Origin: Desulfosporosinus acididurans
GTDB lineage: Bacteria > Bacillota > Desulfitobacteriia > Desulfitobacteriales > Desulfitobacteriaceae
Length of the DNA: 64,000 nucleotides
Assembly: GCF_001029285.1 (NCBI RefSeq)
Contig: NZ_LDZY01000008.1
Span: 1 to 64,000, forward strand
Direction: 5' to 3'
The position numbers were made by a program, and so were the translations under genes. The notes below the pieces were generated by a model. It was given only the letters and a program-made list of their open reading frames with translations. It had not been told where the DNA came from and did not search any database. This document shows positions 33,774 to 43,222 of the stretch, in pieces; the stretch's first letter is position 1, and each line of letters starts with the position of its first letter.

Positions 33774-35306
33774 GTGACAAAGGAAGTCGTATTAGTTCTG
33801 GATTTTGGAGGACAATACAATCAGCTCATTGCAAGGCGAGTACGTGAAGCTCATGTTTATTCTGAGATGATTTCTTATAAAACGTCTATCGAGGACATAA
33901 AGGCCCGGCAGCCTAAAGGTATTATCTTTTCTGGAGGGCCTGCCAGTGTTAATCAGCCGAATGCTCCAAAAGTGAACCCTGAAATTTATAACTTGGGAAT
34001 TCCTATCCTGGGGATTTGCTACGGGATGCAGCTTATGGCCCTGCAATTGGGGGGGACTGTCGAACGTCCTGTAGCCAGTGAGTACGGTAAAGCCATGCTT
34101 ACTGTGGACAAAGCAAACGAGTTATGGGCCGGTTTAGGCGGAGAGCGTCCTTGCTGGATGAGCCATGGCGATTCTATTAAGTCATTGCCTGAAGGTTTTG
34201 AGATTGCTGCCCATACTGGCCATACACCGATCGCAGCAATGATGGATTCTGCACGCCATTTTTATGGCGTTCAATTTCATCCCGAAGTTAAACACACTCC
34301 TGACGGTCAGAAAATGCTTGAGCAATTTTTGTTTGATGTCTGTCACTGTGCCGGGGATTGGACAATGGAGTCATTCATTGAACTGCAAGTGGCTGAGATC
34401 AGGGCAAAGGTCGGGAAAGGGCGTGTCCTTTGCGCCTTGAGCGGCGGTGTTGATTCTTCAGTAGCGGCTGCTTTAGTTCATAAAGCTGTAGGTGACCAAT
34501 TGACCTGCGTTTTTGTCGATCATGGTTTTATGCGTAAGAACGAAGCGGAACAAGTTCGAAAAGTTTTTACGGAGCAGTTTCAGCTTAATTTAGTATTTGT
34601 GGATGCTCGCGAGCGATTTATGGCCAAGCTTGAAGGAGTATCTGAGCCCGAGGTTAAACGTAAAACGATCGGCAACGAGTTCATAAGAGTATTTGAAGTA
34701 GAAGCTGCGAAACTCGGTCAAGTCGACTTTTTGGTTCAGGGGACGCTCTATCCGGACATTGTCGAGAGCGGCACGGAGACAGCGGAAACTATCAAGAGTC
34801 ATCATAATGTCGGCGGTCTGCCGGAGGACATGCAGTTTAAGCTGGTTGAACCGCTGCGCATGTTATTTAAAGACGAAGTGCGCGAATTAGGGACAGAATT
34901 GGGCATGAGTGAAGAAATCGTTTGGCGCCAGCCTTTCCCGGGACCTGGTCTGGCAATCCGTATTCTCGGTGAGGTAACCCGCGAGAAATTGGATATTCTG
35001 CGAGAAGCGGATGCCATTATTATCGAGGAAATTCGTCGTTCAGGCTTATATCGGGATTTGTGGCAAAGCTTCGCAGTCCTTCCCTCCATCAAAAGCGTTG
35101 GCGTAATGGGAGATGGCCGAACTTATGAATATCCAATTATCCTGAGAGCAGTGACGAGTGAAGACGCCATGACCGCTGATTGGGCCAGACTGCCCTATGA
35201 CCTTCTCCACAACATCTCCTCACGGGTTGTTAATGAAGTCCGCGGGGTAAATCGCGTCGTTTATGATATTACCTCGAAGCCGCCTGGTACCATTGAGTGG
35301 GAATAA
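33774..35306 (+). CDS. guaA: GMP synthase (glutamine-hydrolysing)
   Basis: GuaA turns XMP into GMP using ATP and glutamine. This 510-residue protein has the class I glutaminase domain (Cys in GICYGMQ, VQFHPEV), the ATP pyrophosphatase P-loop [20 protein letters not shown], and the C-terminal dimerisation domain ending in [11 protein letters not shown] 33774 is the start; the upstream site is weak. It uses IMP-derived XMP; guaB is not in the window. Confidence 0.97.
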   Translation: MTKEVVLVLDFGGQYNQLIARRVREAHVYSEMISYKTSIEDIKARQPKGIIFSGGPASVNQPNAPKVNPEIYNLGIPILGICYGMQLMALQLGGTVERPVASEYGKAMLTVDKANELWAGLGGERPCWMSHGDSIKSLPEGFEIAAHTGHTPIAAMMDSARHFYGVQFHPEVKHTPDGQKMLEQFLFDVCHCAGDWTMESFIELQVAEIRAKVGKGRVLCALSGGVDSSVAAALVHKAVGDQLTCVFVDHGFMRKNEAEQVRKVFTEQFQLNLVFVDARERFMAKLEGVSEPEVKRKTIGNEFIRVFEVEAAKLGQVDFLVQGTLYPDIVESGTETAETIKSHHNVGGLPEDMQFKLVEPLRMLFKDEVRELGTELGMSEEIVWRQPFPGPGLAIRILGEVTREKLDILREADAIIIEEIRRSGLYRDLWQSFAVLPSIKSVGVMGDGRTYEYPIILRAVTSEDAMTADWARLPYDLLHNISSRVVNEVRGVNRVVYDITSKPPGTIEWE

Positions 35307-35340
35307 TGCTCGTGGATTTACAGTCGCAATTATAGAAATA

Positions 35341-35377
35341 GGCACTCGGCCGTTTATTGCTGGGTGCTTATTTTTCT
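35341..35377 (+). terminator. guaA terminator
   Basis: GCACTCGG (35342-35349) pairs with CTGGGTGC (35360-35367), with G-T pairs, followed by TTATTTTTCTG. Confidence 0.65.
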
Positions 35378-35414
35378 GTGTTGACGTTTAATAAATTCCA
35401 CAGTTTGGTTTCAT

Positions 35415-35930
35415 TCACTTCATAGCACTGACTGGGATTCTGAAATAAATGATAATGCTCACTCCGATTACTGTTGCAAGTCCCCATGCCCAAGGCGGAT
35501 GTTTATAATGAACCCACATTAAAGGGAACATACAAGAATTGAAAATAATAGACCAGGCGATGTTCCAGCCATGACTATATTTAAAGTAACCGAAAAAGCC
35601 TAAAATTAATTCAAGTACAGAAAAATATAGAATCCAAAAGATAATGTAACAAACTCGTTTTAAATAGATTTCCCTTTCGGGATAATTGGCTAAATATATT
35701 AATCCTGAGAGAGGAAGGACAAAAAGGCAAAAAATTAGTTCATTAAAAGTAATCTTTTCTCCGGGAGACGTTAATTCCCAAAGAGGATAATTATAGGTTA
35801 TAAATAAAGCAATTAAATTACCTATCAACCAAAACTCAATTGTGGAGTAGTAATTTTTCCAATCTTTGAAATTGTTAAATTTATAGGCCGCCAAAATATA
35901 AATTATACCTATAAATAAACGTAATAGCAT
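35415..35930 (-). CDS. CBO0543-like integral membrane protein
   Basis: This 171-residue protein has about five membrane helices. The block NNFKDWKNYYSTIEFWLIGN followed by TYNYPLWEL resembles the CBO0543 family of Firmicute membrane proteins (function unknown). ATG 35930 is chosen because GGAGG lies seven bases upstream on the minus strand; the in-frame ATG at 35975 has no site. It stands alone and converges on guaA. Confidence 0.6.
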   Translation of the reverse strand: MLLRLFIGIIYILAAYKFNNFKDWKNYYSTIEFWLIGNLIALFITYNYPLWELTSPGEKITFNELIFCLFVLPLSGLIYLANYPEREIYLKRVCYIIFWILYFSVLELILGFFGYFKYSHGWNIAWSIIFNSCMFPLMWVHYKHPPWAWGLATVIGVSIIIYFRIPVSAMK

Positions 35931-36052
35931 TAAGACCTCCAAAGAGAGTAATAATTTTCCGAATATTATTTGCAAATACTCCGCATTTATTCTCCCTTGG
36001 CTTAATGAACTTGGTTAAAGTCATTTATGAAATGATTCGAAAGAACAAAAAG

Positions 36053-36078
36053 AAAGACGCCCGTCAAGGCGTCTTTTA
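36053..36078. terminator. Terminator (both strands usable)
   Basis: AAAGACGCC (36053-36061) pairs with GGCGTCTTT (36068-36076). On the minus strand it is followed by TTTCTTTTT, so it ends the 52-residue zinc-ribbon gene. Confidence 0.78.
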
Positions 36079-36109
36079 GCTTGTATAATGATTGATGAAA
36101 AAAAGAGAT

Positions 36110-36268
36110 TTAGTAATCTCTGAAAATATTATAGGGAAATTCGGAGTTATCGTGTCCGCTTACTGGATTTTGAGAACCACAAGAAGGACATTCCCAACCT
36201 CCGCCATTGAAACTAAAATTTGTTGACTTCTTGCACTTTCTGCAATAGGCAGCTACTGTGCGAGTCAT
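36110..36268 (-). CDS. Small zinc-ribbon protein (52 aa)
   Basis: This 52-residue protein has two CxxC pairs, YCRKCKKS and ECPSCGSQ, 18 residues apart, forming one zinc ribbon, followed by a short tail (FPYNIFRDY). On the minus strand GAGGGGGC precedes ATG 36268; a longer frame to 36349 has no such site. It may bind nucleic acid or protein, but the function is unknown. A terminator lies 30 bases downstream. Confidence 0.7.
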   Translation of the reverse strand: MTRTVAAYCRKCKKSTNFSFNGGGWECPSCGSQNPVSGHDNSEFPYNIFRDY

Positions 36269-36488
36269 TTTAAAGCCCCCTCTACATAGAACAATGCTAA
36301 ACGTTACTCTATCCATAAAATCTAATCTTAAACATTTTTTCATCTTCATAAAATCTTTAACTCTTCGTCACAATCTCCTTAGAAGTTCGATGTATGCTAT
36401 ATCAAGGTTGATAGGACCGGACAGAATTTTGTAAAACATAAACCACGCTGAAAAGAAAAACTTGATTGAATAGGGGGATATTAAGTTT

Positions 36489-37073
36489 ATGCAGAAACGA
36501 TTCCTAGTCCAAAAAGCTTGGAAAAAACCATCACTATTAATTGGGGCCTTACTTTTGGCCACTCTGATTGGAGTGAGCGGCTGCGGTTCAACTACTGCAA
36601 GTTCGTCAAATTCTGATCAGTCAACGACGCAGTCCCAATCAACTCAAGGCCAAACAAGTCAAGGTCAAGCTACTCAAACGAAGAGAACGATTAATCCTGC
36701 TCAACAGGCCGCTATGGAAATTCGCCGTTTAGAAAATAGCCAACAGAACCCATTAACGAGTGACCAGAAGACTAAACTTAAACCCATTCTGCAAGAATTG
36801 ATTAAGACTACGAGTCCAAGTCAAGATTTTTTACAGCAGCAAGCTGATGCTATCAATGCTGTATTTACAGATCAACAAAAAACCGAACTAAAATCGGCTC
36901 CGCAAAGACCTTCTAAAGGGAGCAATCAAAACACAAATAGTCAAAGCCAAACTCAAAATAACCAAAGCGGTAATACTAATGGATCGAATTCCCAACGCAG
37001 AGCCGGCGGGCAGCGAGGTACATTTAATCCACAGCAATTTTATCAACAAGTTTTAGATTCTTTGAATAAGTAG
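36489..37073 (+). CDS. Low-complexity lipoprotein
   Basis: This 194-residue precursor has a basic N-terminus, a hydrophobic core (LLIGALLLATLIGVSGC) and a lipobox VSGC that places the lipid on Cys32. The mature part begins with a Ser/Gln/Thr-rich linker and has a helical core with QQNPLTSDQKTKLKPILQEL and FLQQQADAINAVFTDQQK. This two-helix pattern resembles Spy/CpxP-like periplasmic proteins. A second Gln/Asn/Ser-rich stretch and a short helix end it. TAGGGGGAT lies upstream. The function is unknown. Confidence 0.8.
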   Translation: MQKRFLVQKAWKKPSLLIGALLLATLIGVSGCGSTTASSSNSDQSTTQSQSTQGQTSQGQATQTKRTINPAQQAAMEIRRLENSQQNPLTSDQKTKLKPILQELIKTTSPSQDFLQQQADAINAVFTDQQKTELKSAPQRPSKGSNQNTNSQSQTQNNQSGNTNGSNSQRRAGGQRGTFNPQQFYQQVLDSLNK

Positions 37074-37099
37074 TAATTTAATAACCTTCTCGCTGAAAT

Positions 37100-37150
37100 A
37101 TGCTCCTTTATAGCAGGTAACCATTCCTACTGCAAAGGAGCATTGGTTTT
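37100..37150 (+). terminator. Lipoprotein gene terminator
   Basis: ATGCTCCTTT (37100-37109) pairs with AAAGGAGCAT (37134-37143), with an inner GCAGG stem-loop, and TGGTTTTG follows. Confidence 0.75.
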
Positions 37151-37298
37151 GTACTAAACATGTAACCATTAGTTGGCAAGTAACAGATTAAGCTATTCGT
37201 TCGACAGGAATTTACCTAATATTGGATAATTTATTCTTGCCATTTCAGCAAATTAACAATACAATTCTTATTGAAAAGACTTTTCGGGAGGAATCCGA

Positions 37299-37469
37299 GT
37301 GGAAAAGAAACTTTTGAAAAGAATTGAGGTTTTACGCAGAAGGCTCAACAAATTTGGTCTCAATCGGGAATTAATCGATAACGAAGTTGTCGAGGTTAGT
37401 CAACAATTAGATAGATTGTTGAACCAATACCAAAGGATTACTTCTGTGGAACAGCTTAGTTTTTGGTAA
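37299..37469 (+). CDS. Spo0E-like aspartyl-phosphate phosphatase
   Basis: This 56-residue helical protein contains VSQQLDRLLNQYQ, matching the Spo0E family signature SQxLDxLL-x-Y. Family members dephosphorylate Spo0A~P and so delay sporulation. The N-terminal helix is basic (EKKLLKRIEVLRRRL). GTG 37299 has GGGAGGA five bases upstream, and a terminator follows at 37536. It is a single-gene unit. Confidence 0.75.
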   Translation: MEKKLLKRIEVLRRRLNKFGLNRELIDNEVVEVSQQLDRLLNQYQRITSVEQLSFW

Positions 37470-37535
37470 ATACATAGTTATAGTCATAATTATAGTCGAA
37501 TATTAGTCTAAATATAGTATTATAGTTTAAAGTTG

Positions 37536-37566
37536 AGCCGTCATTTTTTGATGGCTTTTTGTTTTG
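37536..37566 (+). terminator. Terminator of the Spo0E-like gene
   Basis: AGCCGTCA (37536-37543) pairs with TGATGGCT (37549-37556) and is followed by TTTTTGTTTT. Confidence 0.8.
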
Positions 37567-37598
37567 ACCTAATTTTTATGGCCATTGATCCAGTTTTT

Positions 37599-37637
37599 AA
37601 GACCCGATGTTCAGCTTCAGCTGAACGAGTTCACTTG
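37599..37637 (+). repeat. Dispersed repeat family 2, copy at 37.6 kb
   Basis: AAGACCCGATGTTCAGCT, TC, AGCTGAACGAGTTCACTT. Here the hairpin (GTTCAGCT/AGCTGAAC) is perfect, unlike the degenerate copy at 1679. It lies between the Spo0E-like and exonuclease genes. Confidence 0.55.
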
Positions 37638-37754
37638 CGATCTATGGTACTTGGTTCGCAGAATAAGATTTAACTTTTGCAGATTTGGAAAGATTACATG
37701 AGTGCGTTTATGGCAAGGAGGGATTATAATAGAGTTATAGTGCAGGAGGGGCGT

Positions 37755-38570
37755 ATGAATTACATTGTTTTTGATTTGGAATTTAATATGTTTTTTCGCT
37801 TTAAAGAGGGAGATTTAGCAAACCCTGCTTTAAAAAATGAAATTATACAGATTGGTGCCCTAAAATTGAACGATCAATTAGAGAAAATTGATGAGTTTAA
37901 CTTATTAATCAAGCCCTTTGTTTATAAACGATTAAATCCTTATGTCAAGAGAAAAACAAACATAAACACAAGCAAAATTATTCCCAGAAAGCTCTTTATG
38001 GAAGCCATGGAAAGTTTTGAAGTCTGGGTCGGAACTGAAGCCGTCTTATGCTCTTGGGGGCAGGATGATATCTTGGGATTACGAGAAAATTGCTCCTTTT
38101 TTGGTTTCGATGCAAAATTTTTTAATAAGTATATAGACATACAAAAAGTCTATATGAAGTTTGAAGGTTTGCACCAACAGCCGAGTCTGGAGAGGGCTGT
38201 GGACGACTTGGAAATCGAAAAGACATTGCCTTTTCATGATGCATTTAGTGATGCTGCCTACACAGTGGATATTTTCAGAAAGGTTTATGATTTTTCTCAA
38301 GATGCTATTATTAATTGGGAAAAGGTACAGCAGGAAAATGAAGCAAAGGTTAATGAATTAAAAGGCTTACTAAGTCAAACAGTCATTTACTGTCCTGAAT
38401 GTGGAAATATCGTGGAAAAAATCAAAGAATCCAGTAAATCTAAAAAGTATTTTGCTCATGGCTTTTGTCATCAATGCAAAATTCCCATAAAACATGTTGC
38501 CAGGATTATAAATAGTGATGGAGAATTTAAAATAAGTTGTAAAGATAGTGTTTATACAAGAGATAGTTAA
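37755..38570 (+). CDS. DEDD-family 3'-5' exonuclease with C-terminal zinc ribbon
   Basis: This 271-residue protein has an RNase T/DnaQ-like domain. Exo I is IVFDLEFN with NEIIQIG after it, exo II includes CSWGQDD, and exo III is FHDAFSDA, giving the Asp-Glu-Asp-Asp set with His. It is closest to KapD/ERI-1 type exonucleases. Residues ~210-270 add a zinc ribbon (CPECG ... CHQC), which could guide binding to RNA or DNA. ATG 37755 follows GCAGGAGGGG. A longer frame from 37677 has no support. Substrate unknown. Confidence 0.83.
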   Translation: MNYIVFDLEFNMFFRFKEGDLANPALKNEIIQIGALKLNDQLEKIDEFNLLIKPFVYKRLNPYVKRKTNINTSKIIPRKLFMEAMESFEVWVGTEAVLCSWGQDDILGLRENCSFFGFDAKFFNKYIDIQKVYMKFEGLHQQPSLERAVDDLEIEKTLPFHDAFSDAAYTVDIFRKVYDFSQDAIINWEKVQQENEAKVNELKGLLSQTVIYCPECGNIVEKIKESSKSKKYFAHGFCHQCKIPIKHVARIINSDGEFKISCKDSVYTRDS

Positions 38571-38596
38571 TAAGGGTATAAACCTTAAGATTAGAT

Positions 38597-38636
38597 GCGG
38601 CTGTAACTGACTTTTAAAGTCGTCACAGCCTTTTTG
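38597..38636 (+). terminator. Terminator after the exonuclease gene
   Basis: GGCTGT (38599-38604) pairs with ACAGCC (38625-38630) around an inner GACTTTTAAAGTC stem, and TTTTTGCTTT follows. Confidence 0.8.
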
Positions 38637-38672
38637 CTTTCATATTGAAGTCTAGTTTGCGATTCACGCTTA

Positions 38673-38716
38673 TAATTCGAACGTTATAAACAAATAGTTA
38701 AATAATGTTCGAAATT
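38673..38716 (+). promoter_or_regulatory. Candidate PurBox pair (PurR operator)
   Basis: TAATTCGAACGTTA (38673-38686) and, inverted, AATAATGTTCGAAA (38701-38714) carry CGAAC (38678-38682) and GTTCG (38707-38711), 24 bases apart. This resembles the two opposed PurBoxes that PurR binds before the B. subtilis pur operon. They lie directly upstream of the promoter. No purR gene is in the window, so the regulator is inferred. Confidence 0.5.
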
Positions 38717-38720
38717 GTTA

Positions 38721-38749
38721 TTGACCTTTATACTTCCTTCTTGTACAAT
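38721..38749 (+). promoter_or_regulatory. Promoter of the pur operon
   Basis: TTGACC (38721-38726), 17 bases, TACAAT (38744-38749), ~20 bases before the riboswitch aptamer. Confidence 0.75.
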
Positions 38750-38768
38750 GAACGTAACAAATTCATAC

Positions 38769-38981
38769 GAGTTCATATAATAGCGGAGATATGGTCCGCG
38801 AGTTTCTACCAGACTGCCGTAAATGGTCTGACTATGAGCGAAAGTGTACCTAGGGCAAGATTGTCCGAGTGGTACAGATTTGATTGCCGGATCAAATTAC
38901 ACCGAAGGGATAAAAGCCCAGGCGGGTAGGTTTCACTCTTTCTTTTTAAGAGGAAATTTACTCGTCTGGGCTTTGATTTTT
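38769..38981 (+). promoter_or_regulatory. Guanine riboswitch with terminator, pur operon leader
   Basis: The aptamer (38769-38841) has TTCATATAAT, P2 GCGGA/TCCGC around GATATGG, GTTTCTACC, P3 CAGAC/GTCTG around TGCCGTAAAT, and GACTATGAG. The C in GACTATG is the specificity base of guanine, not adenine, sensors. The terminator is AAAGCCCAGGCG (38913-38924) with CGTCTGGGCTTT (38963-38974), then GATTTTT. Binding of guanine or hypoxanthine should stop transcription before purE. Confidence 0.95.
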
Positions 38982-39000
38982 ATGGAAGTGAGGGATTTCT

Positions 39001-39498
39001 TTGAATCTGATCGGAGTCATTATGGGAAGTGATTCAGACTACAAGGTAATGGAAGATGCGCTTAAAATCCTAAGGCAATTTGAGGTGGGCTTTGAAGTGA
39101 AGATTTCTTCGGCTCATAGAACATTAGAACGAACCCTTGATTGGGTCAAAGCTTTTGAGAATCAAGGAGGGAAACTCATTATTGCGGGTGCTGGGTTGGC
39201 GGCTCATTTACCTGGAGTGATTGCCGGTTCAACCACTTTACCCGTGATTGGAGTCCCTATGAACAGCGGACCCTTGAATGGTGTCGACGCTCTCTACGCC
39301 ATTGTTCAGATGCCTCCCGGAATACCGGTTGCCACTGTTGGAATTGGTGCTGCCCGAAACGCGGCTTTGCTCGCAGTTCAAATATTAGCAACAGAAAATA
39401 GTGTGTTACGAACAAAGATTAAGGACTACCGGGCGAAGATGGCAGCGGATATTGCCGCCAAGGATGAGGCTTTGCAAAAGAAATTAAGCGAAGGTTGA
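39001..39498 (+). CDS. purE: 5-(carboxyamino)imidazole ribonucleotide mutase
   Basis: PurE moves the carboxyl group in step 6 of IMP synthesis. This 165-residue protein has GSDSD near the start, SSAHRTLERT with the active-site His, GAGLAAHLPGV, GVPMNSG and PPGIPVATVGI. TTG 39001 has GAGGGA seven bases upstream. It is the first gene of the pur operon, 20 bases after the riboswitch terminator. No purK follows, so the partner enzyme is elsewhere or PurE is of the type that does not need it. Confidence 0.95.
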   Translation: MNLIGVIMGSDSDYKVMEDALKILRQFEVGFEVKISSAHRTLERTLDWVKAFENQGGKLIIAGAGLAAHLPGVIAGSTTLPVIGVPMNSGPLNGVDALYAIVQMPPGIPVATVGIGAARNAALLAVQILATENSVLRTKIKDYRAKMAADIAAKDEALQKKLSEG

Positions 39499-39526
39499 AG
39501 TAGAGAAATAGAAAGGAGATTCCACT

Positions 39527-40822
39527 TTGATTGACCGATATACACTTCCTGAAATGGGAGAAATTTGGACAGACGAACACCGACTTTCTCTGTGGTTAAA
39601 AATCGAAATTGCCGCCTGTGAGGGTTGGGCAAAGCTTGGTAAGATCCCTAATGAAGCCGTTGGGGTAATTCGAGCAAAGGCATCCTTCTCTTGGGAACGG
39701 GTTCAAGCGTTGGAAGAAGTGACCCAACATGATGTTTTGGCGTTTTTAACCAATGTGGCTGAGAACGTAGGCGATGAAGCCAAGTACATTCATCTGGGTT
39801 TAACCTCATCCGATATTCTCGATACGGCTTTATCCCTGCAGATGGTTGAAGCCACGGACTTGCTGCTATCTAAGATGGAGGCCTTGGAGACAGTTCTCCG
39901 CCGCAGAGCAATCGAACACCGGGACACTCTGATGATGGGACGAACACATGGAATTCATGCTGAGCCCATTACCTTAGGCTTGAAGTTTGCACTTTGGTAT
40001 GATGAAATCCGGCGTCAAAAAAACCGCTTGAATATCGCTCGTGAAGAAGTTCGCGTTGGGAAAATTTCGGGTGCTGTTGGGACCTTTGCCAATGTGGATC
40101 CACAAGTTGAAGCCCATGTCTGCGAAACGCTCAATTTAAAACCTGCCTTGATTTCCACACAGATTCTTCAGCGTGACCGCCATGCTTTCTACATGACGAC
40201 TCTGGCGGGGATTGCCAGTTCCCTTGACAAGATGGCTACCGAGATTCGTAACTTACAGAGAACGGACGTTCATGAGGTTGAGGAAGCCTTCGGCAAGGGC
40301 CAAAAAGGATCGTCAGCCATGCCGCATAAAAAGAACCCCATTACTCCGGAACGGATCTGTGGGATGGCCAGAGTTGTGCGGGCAAATGCTCAAGTGGCCC
40401 TGGAAAATGTCGCCTTGTGGCATGAACGGGATATTTCCCATTCTTCAGCAGAACGAATGATTTTGCCGGACAGTACACTAGCCCTTTATTACATGCTTCA
40501 TAAAATGGTTCAGTTAATCGATCGTTTGCAAGTCTTTCCTGAGCAGATGAAAATCAATATTGATAAAGGATTGGGATTGATTTTTTCTCAAAGGGTTATG
40601 CTGGCCTTAGTAGAAAAAGGAGTTAGCCGTGAAAATGCCTACGCAATGGTTCAGCGCAATGCTCTTGAAGCTTGGAACACGAAGGAACAATTTGAGAATT
40701 TAGTCAACAGAGACATAAGCATCAGGGAATATTTGCGTGAGGAAGAGATTAACAACTTATTTGACTATGATTATCATACTAAGCATGTTAGTGATATTTT
40801 TGCACGCTTAGGGCTTGTTTAG
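39527..40822 (+). CDS. purB: Adenylosuccinate lyase
   Basis: PurB splits SAICAR and adenylosuccinate, releasing fumarate. This 431-residue member of the fumarase superfamily has HLGLTSSDILDTA, GRTHGIHAEP, the flexible signature loop GSSAMPHKKNP and ERMILPDST. TTG 39527 is the start, with AGAAAGGAGA upstream. It is 28 bases after purE. Confidence 0.97.
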   Translation: MIDRYTLPEMGEIWTDEHRLSLWLKIEIAACEGWAKLGKIPNEAVGVIRAKASFSWERVQALEEVTQHDVLAFLTNVAENVGDEAKYIHLGLTSSDILDTALSLQMVEATDLLLSKMEALETVLRRRAIEHRDTLMMGRTHGIHAEPITLGLKFALWYDEIRRQKNRLNIAREEVRVGKISGAVGTFANVDPQVEAHVCETLNLKPALISTQILQRDRHAFYMTTLAGIASSLDKMATEIRNLQRTDVHEVEEAFGKGQKGSSAMPHKKNPITPERICGMARVVRANAQVALENVALWHERDISHSSAERMILPDSTLALYYMLHKMVQLIDRLQVFPEQMKINIDKGLGLIFSQRVMLALVEKGVSRENAYAMVQRNALEAWNTKEQFENLVNRDISIREYLREEEINNLFDYDYHTKHVSDIFARLGLV

Positions 40823-40926
40823 AAAGAGAAATAAATTTGGATCTTGATTAAAGAAATTACAGTCAGAGATAGTATCAGTTAGAGTTGACTTATGGTCAGC
40901 TAAAAAATTGAAATGAGGTAACAACA

Positions 40927-41646
40927 ATGGAAAAGTTAGCACTGAAATATGAGGGAAAAGCTAAGAAAGTCTATGAAACGGATGAAAAGGATTATTTTTG
41001 GGTGGCGTATAAAGATGATGCCACAGCGTTCAATGGTGAAAAAAAGGGACAGATTGCGGATAAAGGAGAGGTTAACAACCAGCTCTCAGCTCTTTTCTTT
41101 GCGGAAATTGAAAAAGCAGGAATTCCCACTCACTTCGTTCGCCTGCTTGGGCAGCGGGATATGCTCGTACGACGTTTGGAAATGGTTCCCCTCGAAGTTG
41201 TTGTCCGCAATATTGTAGCGGGAAGTTTGTCAAAACGTCTCGGAGTGGAAGAGGGATTTGTCCTCTCTCAACCTGTTGTCGAATTATATTATAAAGATGA
41301 CGCTTTGGGGGATCCGATGGTCAATGAATCTCATGTTGCGGCTATGGGATGGGCAAAGCTGGAGGTTGCCAGGGAGATTCAGACCTGGGGGCTGAAGATC
41401 AACGAAATATTGCGTAATATTCTCGTTAAAGCAGGCATTGATCTGATTGATTTTAAATTGGAATTTGGTATAAGCAACGGGCAGCTCTTTTTAGGCGATG
41501 AGATATCTCCGGATACCTGTCGATATTGGGACATCAAAACTCGAGAAAAGCTGGATAAGGATCGTTTCCGTCGCGACCTTGGGCAAGTTGAAGAGGCCTA
41601 CCAAGAAGTCTTCCGCAGGGTTAAAGAGGTCCTGGCATCCGTTTAA
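40927..41646 (+). CDS. purC: SAICAR synthase
   Basis: PurC joins CAIR and aspartate with ATP. This 239-residue enzyme has [12 protein letters not shown] at the start, [36 protein letters not shown] and [17 protein letters not shown] precedes ATG 40927. The 144-base gap to purF includes a GTTAAC...GTTAAC repeat and AAAGCCT/AGGCTTT arms, which may form a partial terminator within the operon. Confidence 0.97.
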   Translation: MEKLALKYEGKAKKVYETDEKDYFWVAYKDDATAFNGEKKGQIADKGEVNNQLSALFFAEIEKAGIPTHFVRLLGQRDMLVRRLEMVPLEVVVRNIVAGSLSKRLGVEEGFVLSQPVVELYYKDDALGDPMVNESHVAAMGWAKLEVAREIQTWGLKINEILRNILVKAGIDLIDFKLEFGISNGQLFLGDEISPDTCRYWDIKTREKLDKDRFRRDLGQVEEAYQEVFRRVKEVLASV

Positions 41647-41790
41647 GAGAAATTTTCAAAGCCTAAAAGGTTACGACAAAGGTATTCTGCTTGTTGAGGA
41701 GGGCGGCGAAGAGCCTGTTAATCCAGTTAACCTATAGTTAACGAGTTTGAGGCTTTTCGTCTTGTCTCACTAATTAAAGGGGGGACAGAA

Positions 41791-43191
41791 TTGTTTGACT
41801 TTAGCCTAGACAAACCGCATGAGGAATGCGGGGTCTTTGGAATTTATGCGCCCAATCAAGAAGTGGCTCGTTTAACTTATTATGGACTTTATGCTTTGCA
41901 GCATCGCGGGCAGGAAAGCGCCGGTATTGCCGTCTCCGATGGGCGTGCAATCGAAGTTCATAAAGGAATGGGCCTTGTCTCGGAAGTGTTTTCTAACCAT
42001 ATTATTAAGAATTTGCACGGAAAGATGGCCATTGGACATGTTCGCTACTCAACTACAGGCTCCAGTTTGCTGGCCAATGCCCAGCCCCTCGTCGTTCATT
42101 ATCAAAAGGGCATGATGGCTTTAGCTCACAATGGAAATTTAACGAATGCCACGGAATTGCGGGAAGAATTAGGCCTGAATGGAGCCGTCTTTCAGACAAC
42201 GACAGATAGTGAAGTCATTATCAACCTGATTACGCGCTATCGCCGGGAATCTCTGGAGGATGCTCTTGTCAAAACTATGATGGATTTGCGGGGGGCTTAT
42301 GCGGTAGTCATTTTAGCAGAGGATAAACTTTTTGGTTTAAGAGATCCTCATGGAGTCCGGCCTCTTTGTATTGGGAAGAAAGGTGAACGATATTGCCTGG
42401 CGTCAGAAAGTTGTGCTCTTGATACCGTCGGCGCCGAATTTGTTCGGGATTTAGAACCCGGTGAAATTGTTGTTATTGATGAAAATGGGCTGCACTCCCG
42501 CCCGGGATTAAGGAAAAACAGAAGTTCTTCTTGTGCCTTTGAATATATCTATTTTGCACGTCCGGACAGTACCATCGATCAGATTAATGTCTCGGAAAGC
42601 CGCTTGAAAATGGGAATTGAATTAGCTCATGAATGTCCAATAGATGCAGACCTTGTCATTGCTGTCCCGGATTCAGGAACAGCTTCAGCTCTGGGATATG
42701 CCACAACTTTAGGCTTACCCTTTGGTGAAGGCTTGATAAAAAACCGTTATGTCGGAAGAACTTTTATTCAACCGACTCAGGAAATGAGAGAAGTGGGCGT
42801 TCGCTTGAAGCTGAACGCAAATGCGAGCGTCCTTAAAGATAAACGAATTGTTATGATTGATGATTCCATTGTCCGTGGTACTACAAGTTCAAAATTAGTG
42901 GCGATGGTGAGAAAAGCAGGGGCTAAAGAAGTTCACTTTCTGATAAGTTCGCCTCCTGTGGCCTATCCGTGTTATTATGGAATAGACACAGCTGAACGGG
43001 AAAAGCTGATCGCCAATCGTCTGGATATGGAAGGAATTCGCAAGTTTGTTGGAGCTGATTCGCTGCATTATATTTCAGAAGAAGGTTTGTTGCGGGCCCT
43101 CGGTACAGAAAATGTTTGCCTGGCCTGTTTTAATGGTTCTTACCCTATTCCTGTTTCAGACTTGAACCGCGGAAAGAATTCCTGCGGCTAA
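41791..43191 (+). CDS. purF: Amidophosphoribosyltransferase
   Basis: PurF starts the pathway, making phosphoribosylamine from PRPP and glutamine. This 466-residue precursor has a 12-residue propeptide before the nucleophile Cys13 (ECGVFGIY). PRPP motif [13 protein letters not shown] is present. Cysteines in [16 protein letters not shown] and [10 protein letters not shown] match the [4Fe-4S] ligands of the Bacillus-type, oxygen-sensitive enzyme. TTG 41791 follows AAGGGGGGA. Confidence 0.97.
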   Translation: MFDFSLDKPHEECGVFGIYAPNQEVARLTYYGLYALQHRGQESAGIAVSDGRAIEVHKGMGLVSEVFSNHIIKNLHGKMAIGHVRYSTTGSSLLANAQPLVVHYQKGMMALAHNGNLTNATELREELGLNGAVFQTTTDSEVIINLITRYRRESLEDALVKTMMDLRGAYAVVILAEDKLFGLRDPHGVRPLCIGKKGERYCLASESCALDTVGAEFVRDLEPGEIVVIDENGLHSRPGLRKNRSSSCAFEYIYFARPDSTIDQINVSESRLKMGIELAHECPIDADLVIAVPDSGTASALGYATTLGLPFGEGLIKNRYVGRTFIQPTQEMREVGVRLKLNANASVLKDKRIVMIDDSIVRGTTSSKLVAMVRKAGAKEVHFLISSPPVAYPCYYGIDTAEREKLIANRLDMEGIRKFVGADSLHYISEEGLLRALGTENVCLACFNGSYPIPVSDLNRGKNSCG

Positions 43192-43222
43192 CATTTTGGG
43201 CGAAAAGTTAGGAGGAATTAAT

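Noticed and set aside
38868-38930. tRNA-like segment (TCCGAGTGGT after the riboswitch aptamer)
   Set aside because: The D-arm-like TCCGAGTGGT recalls Leu/Ser tRNAs, but no full cloverleaf, T-arm GTTCRA or acceptor stem exists. It is part of the guanine riboswitch expression platform.
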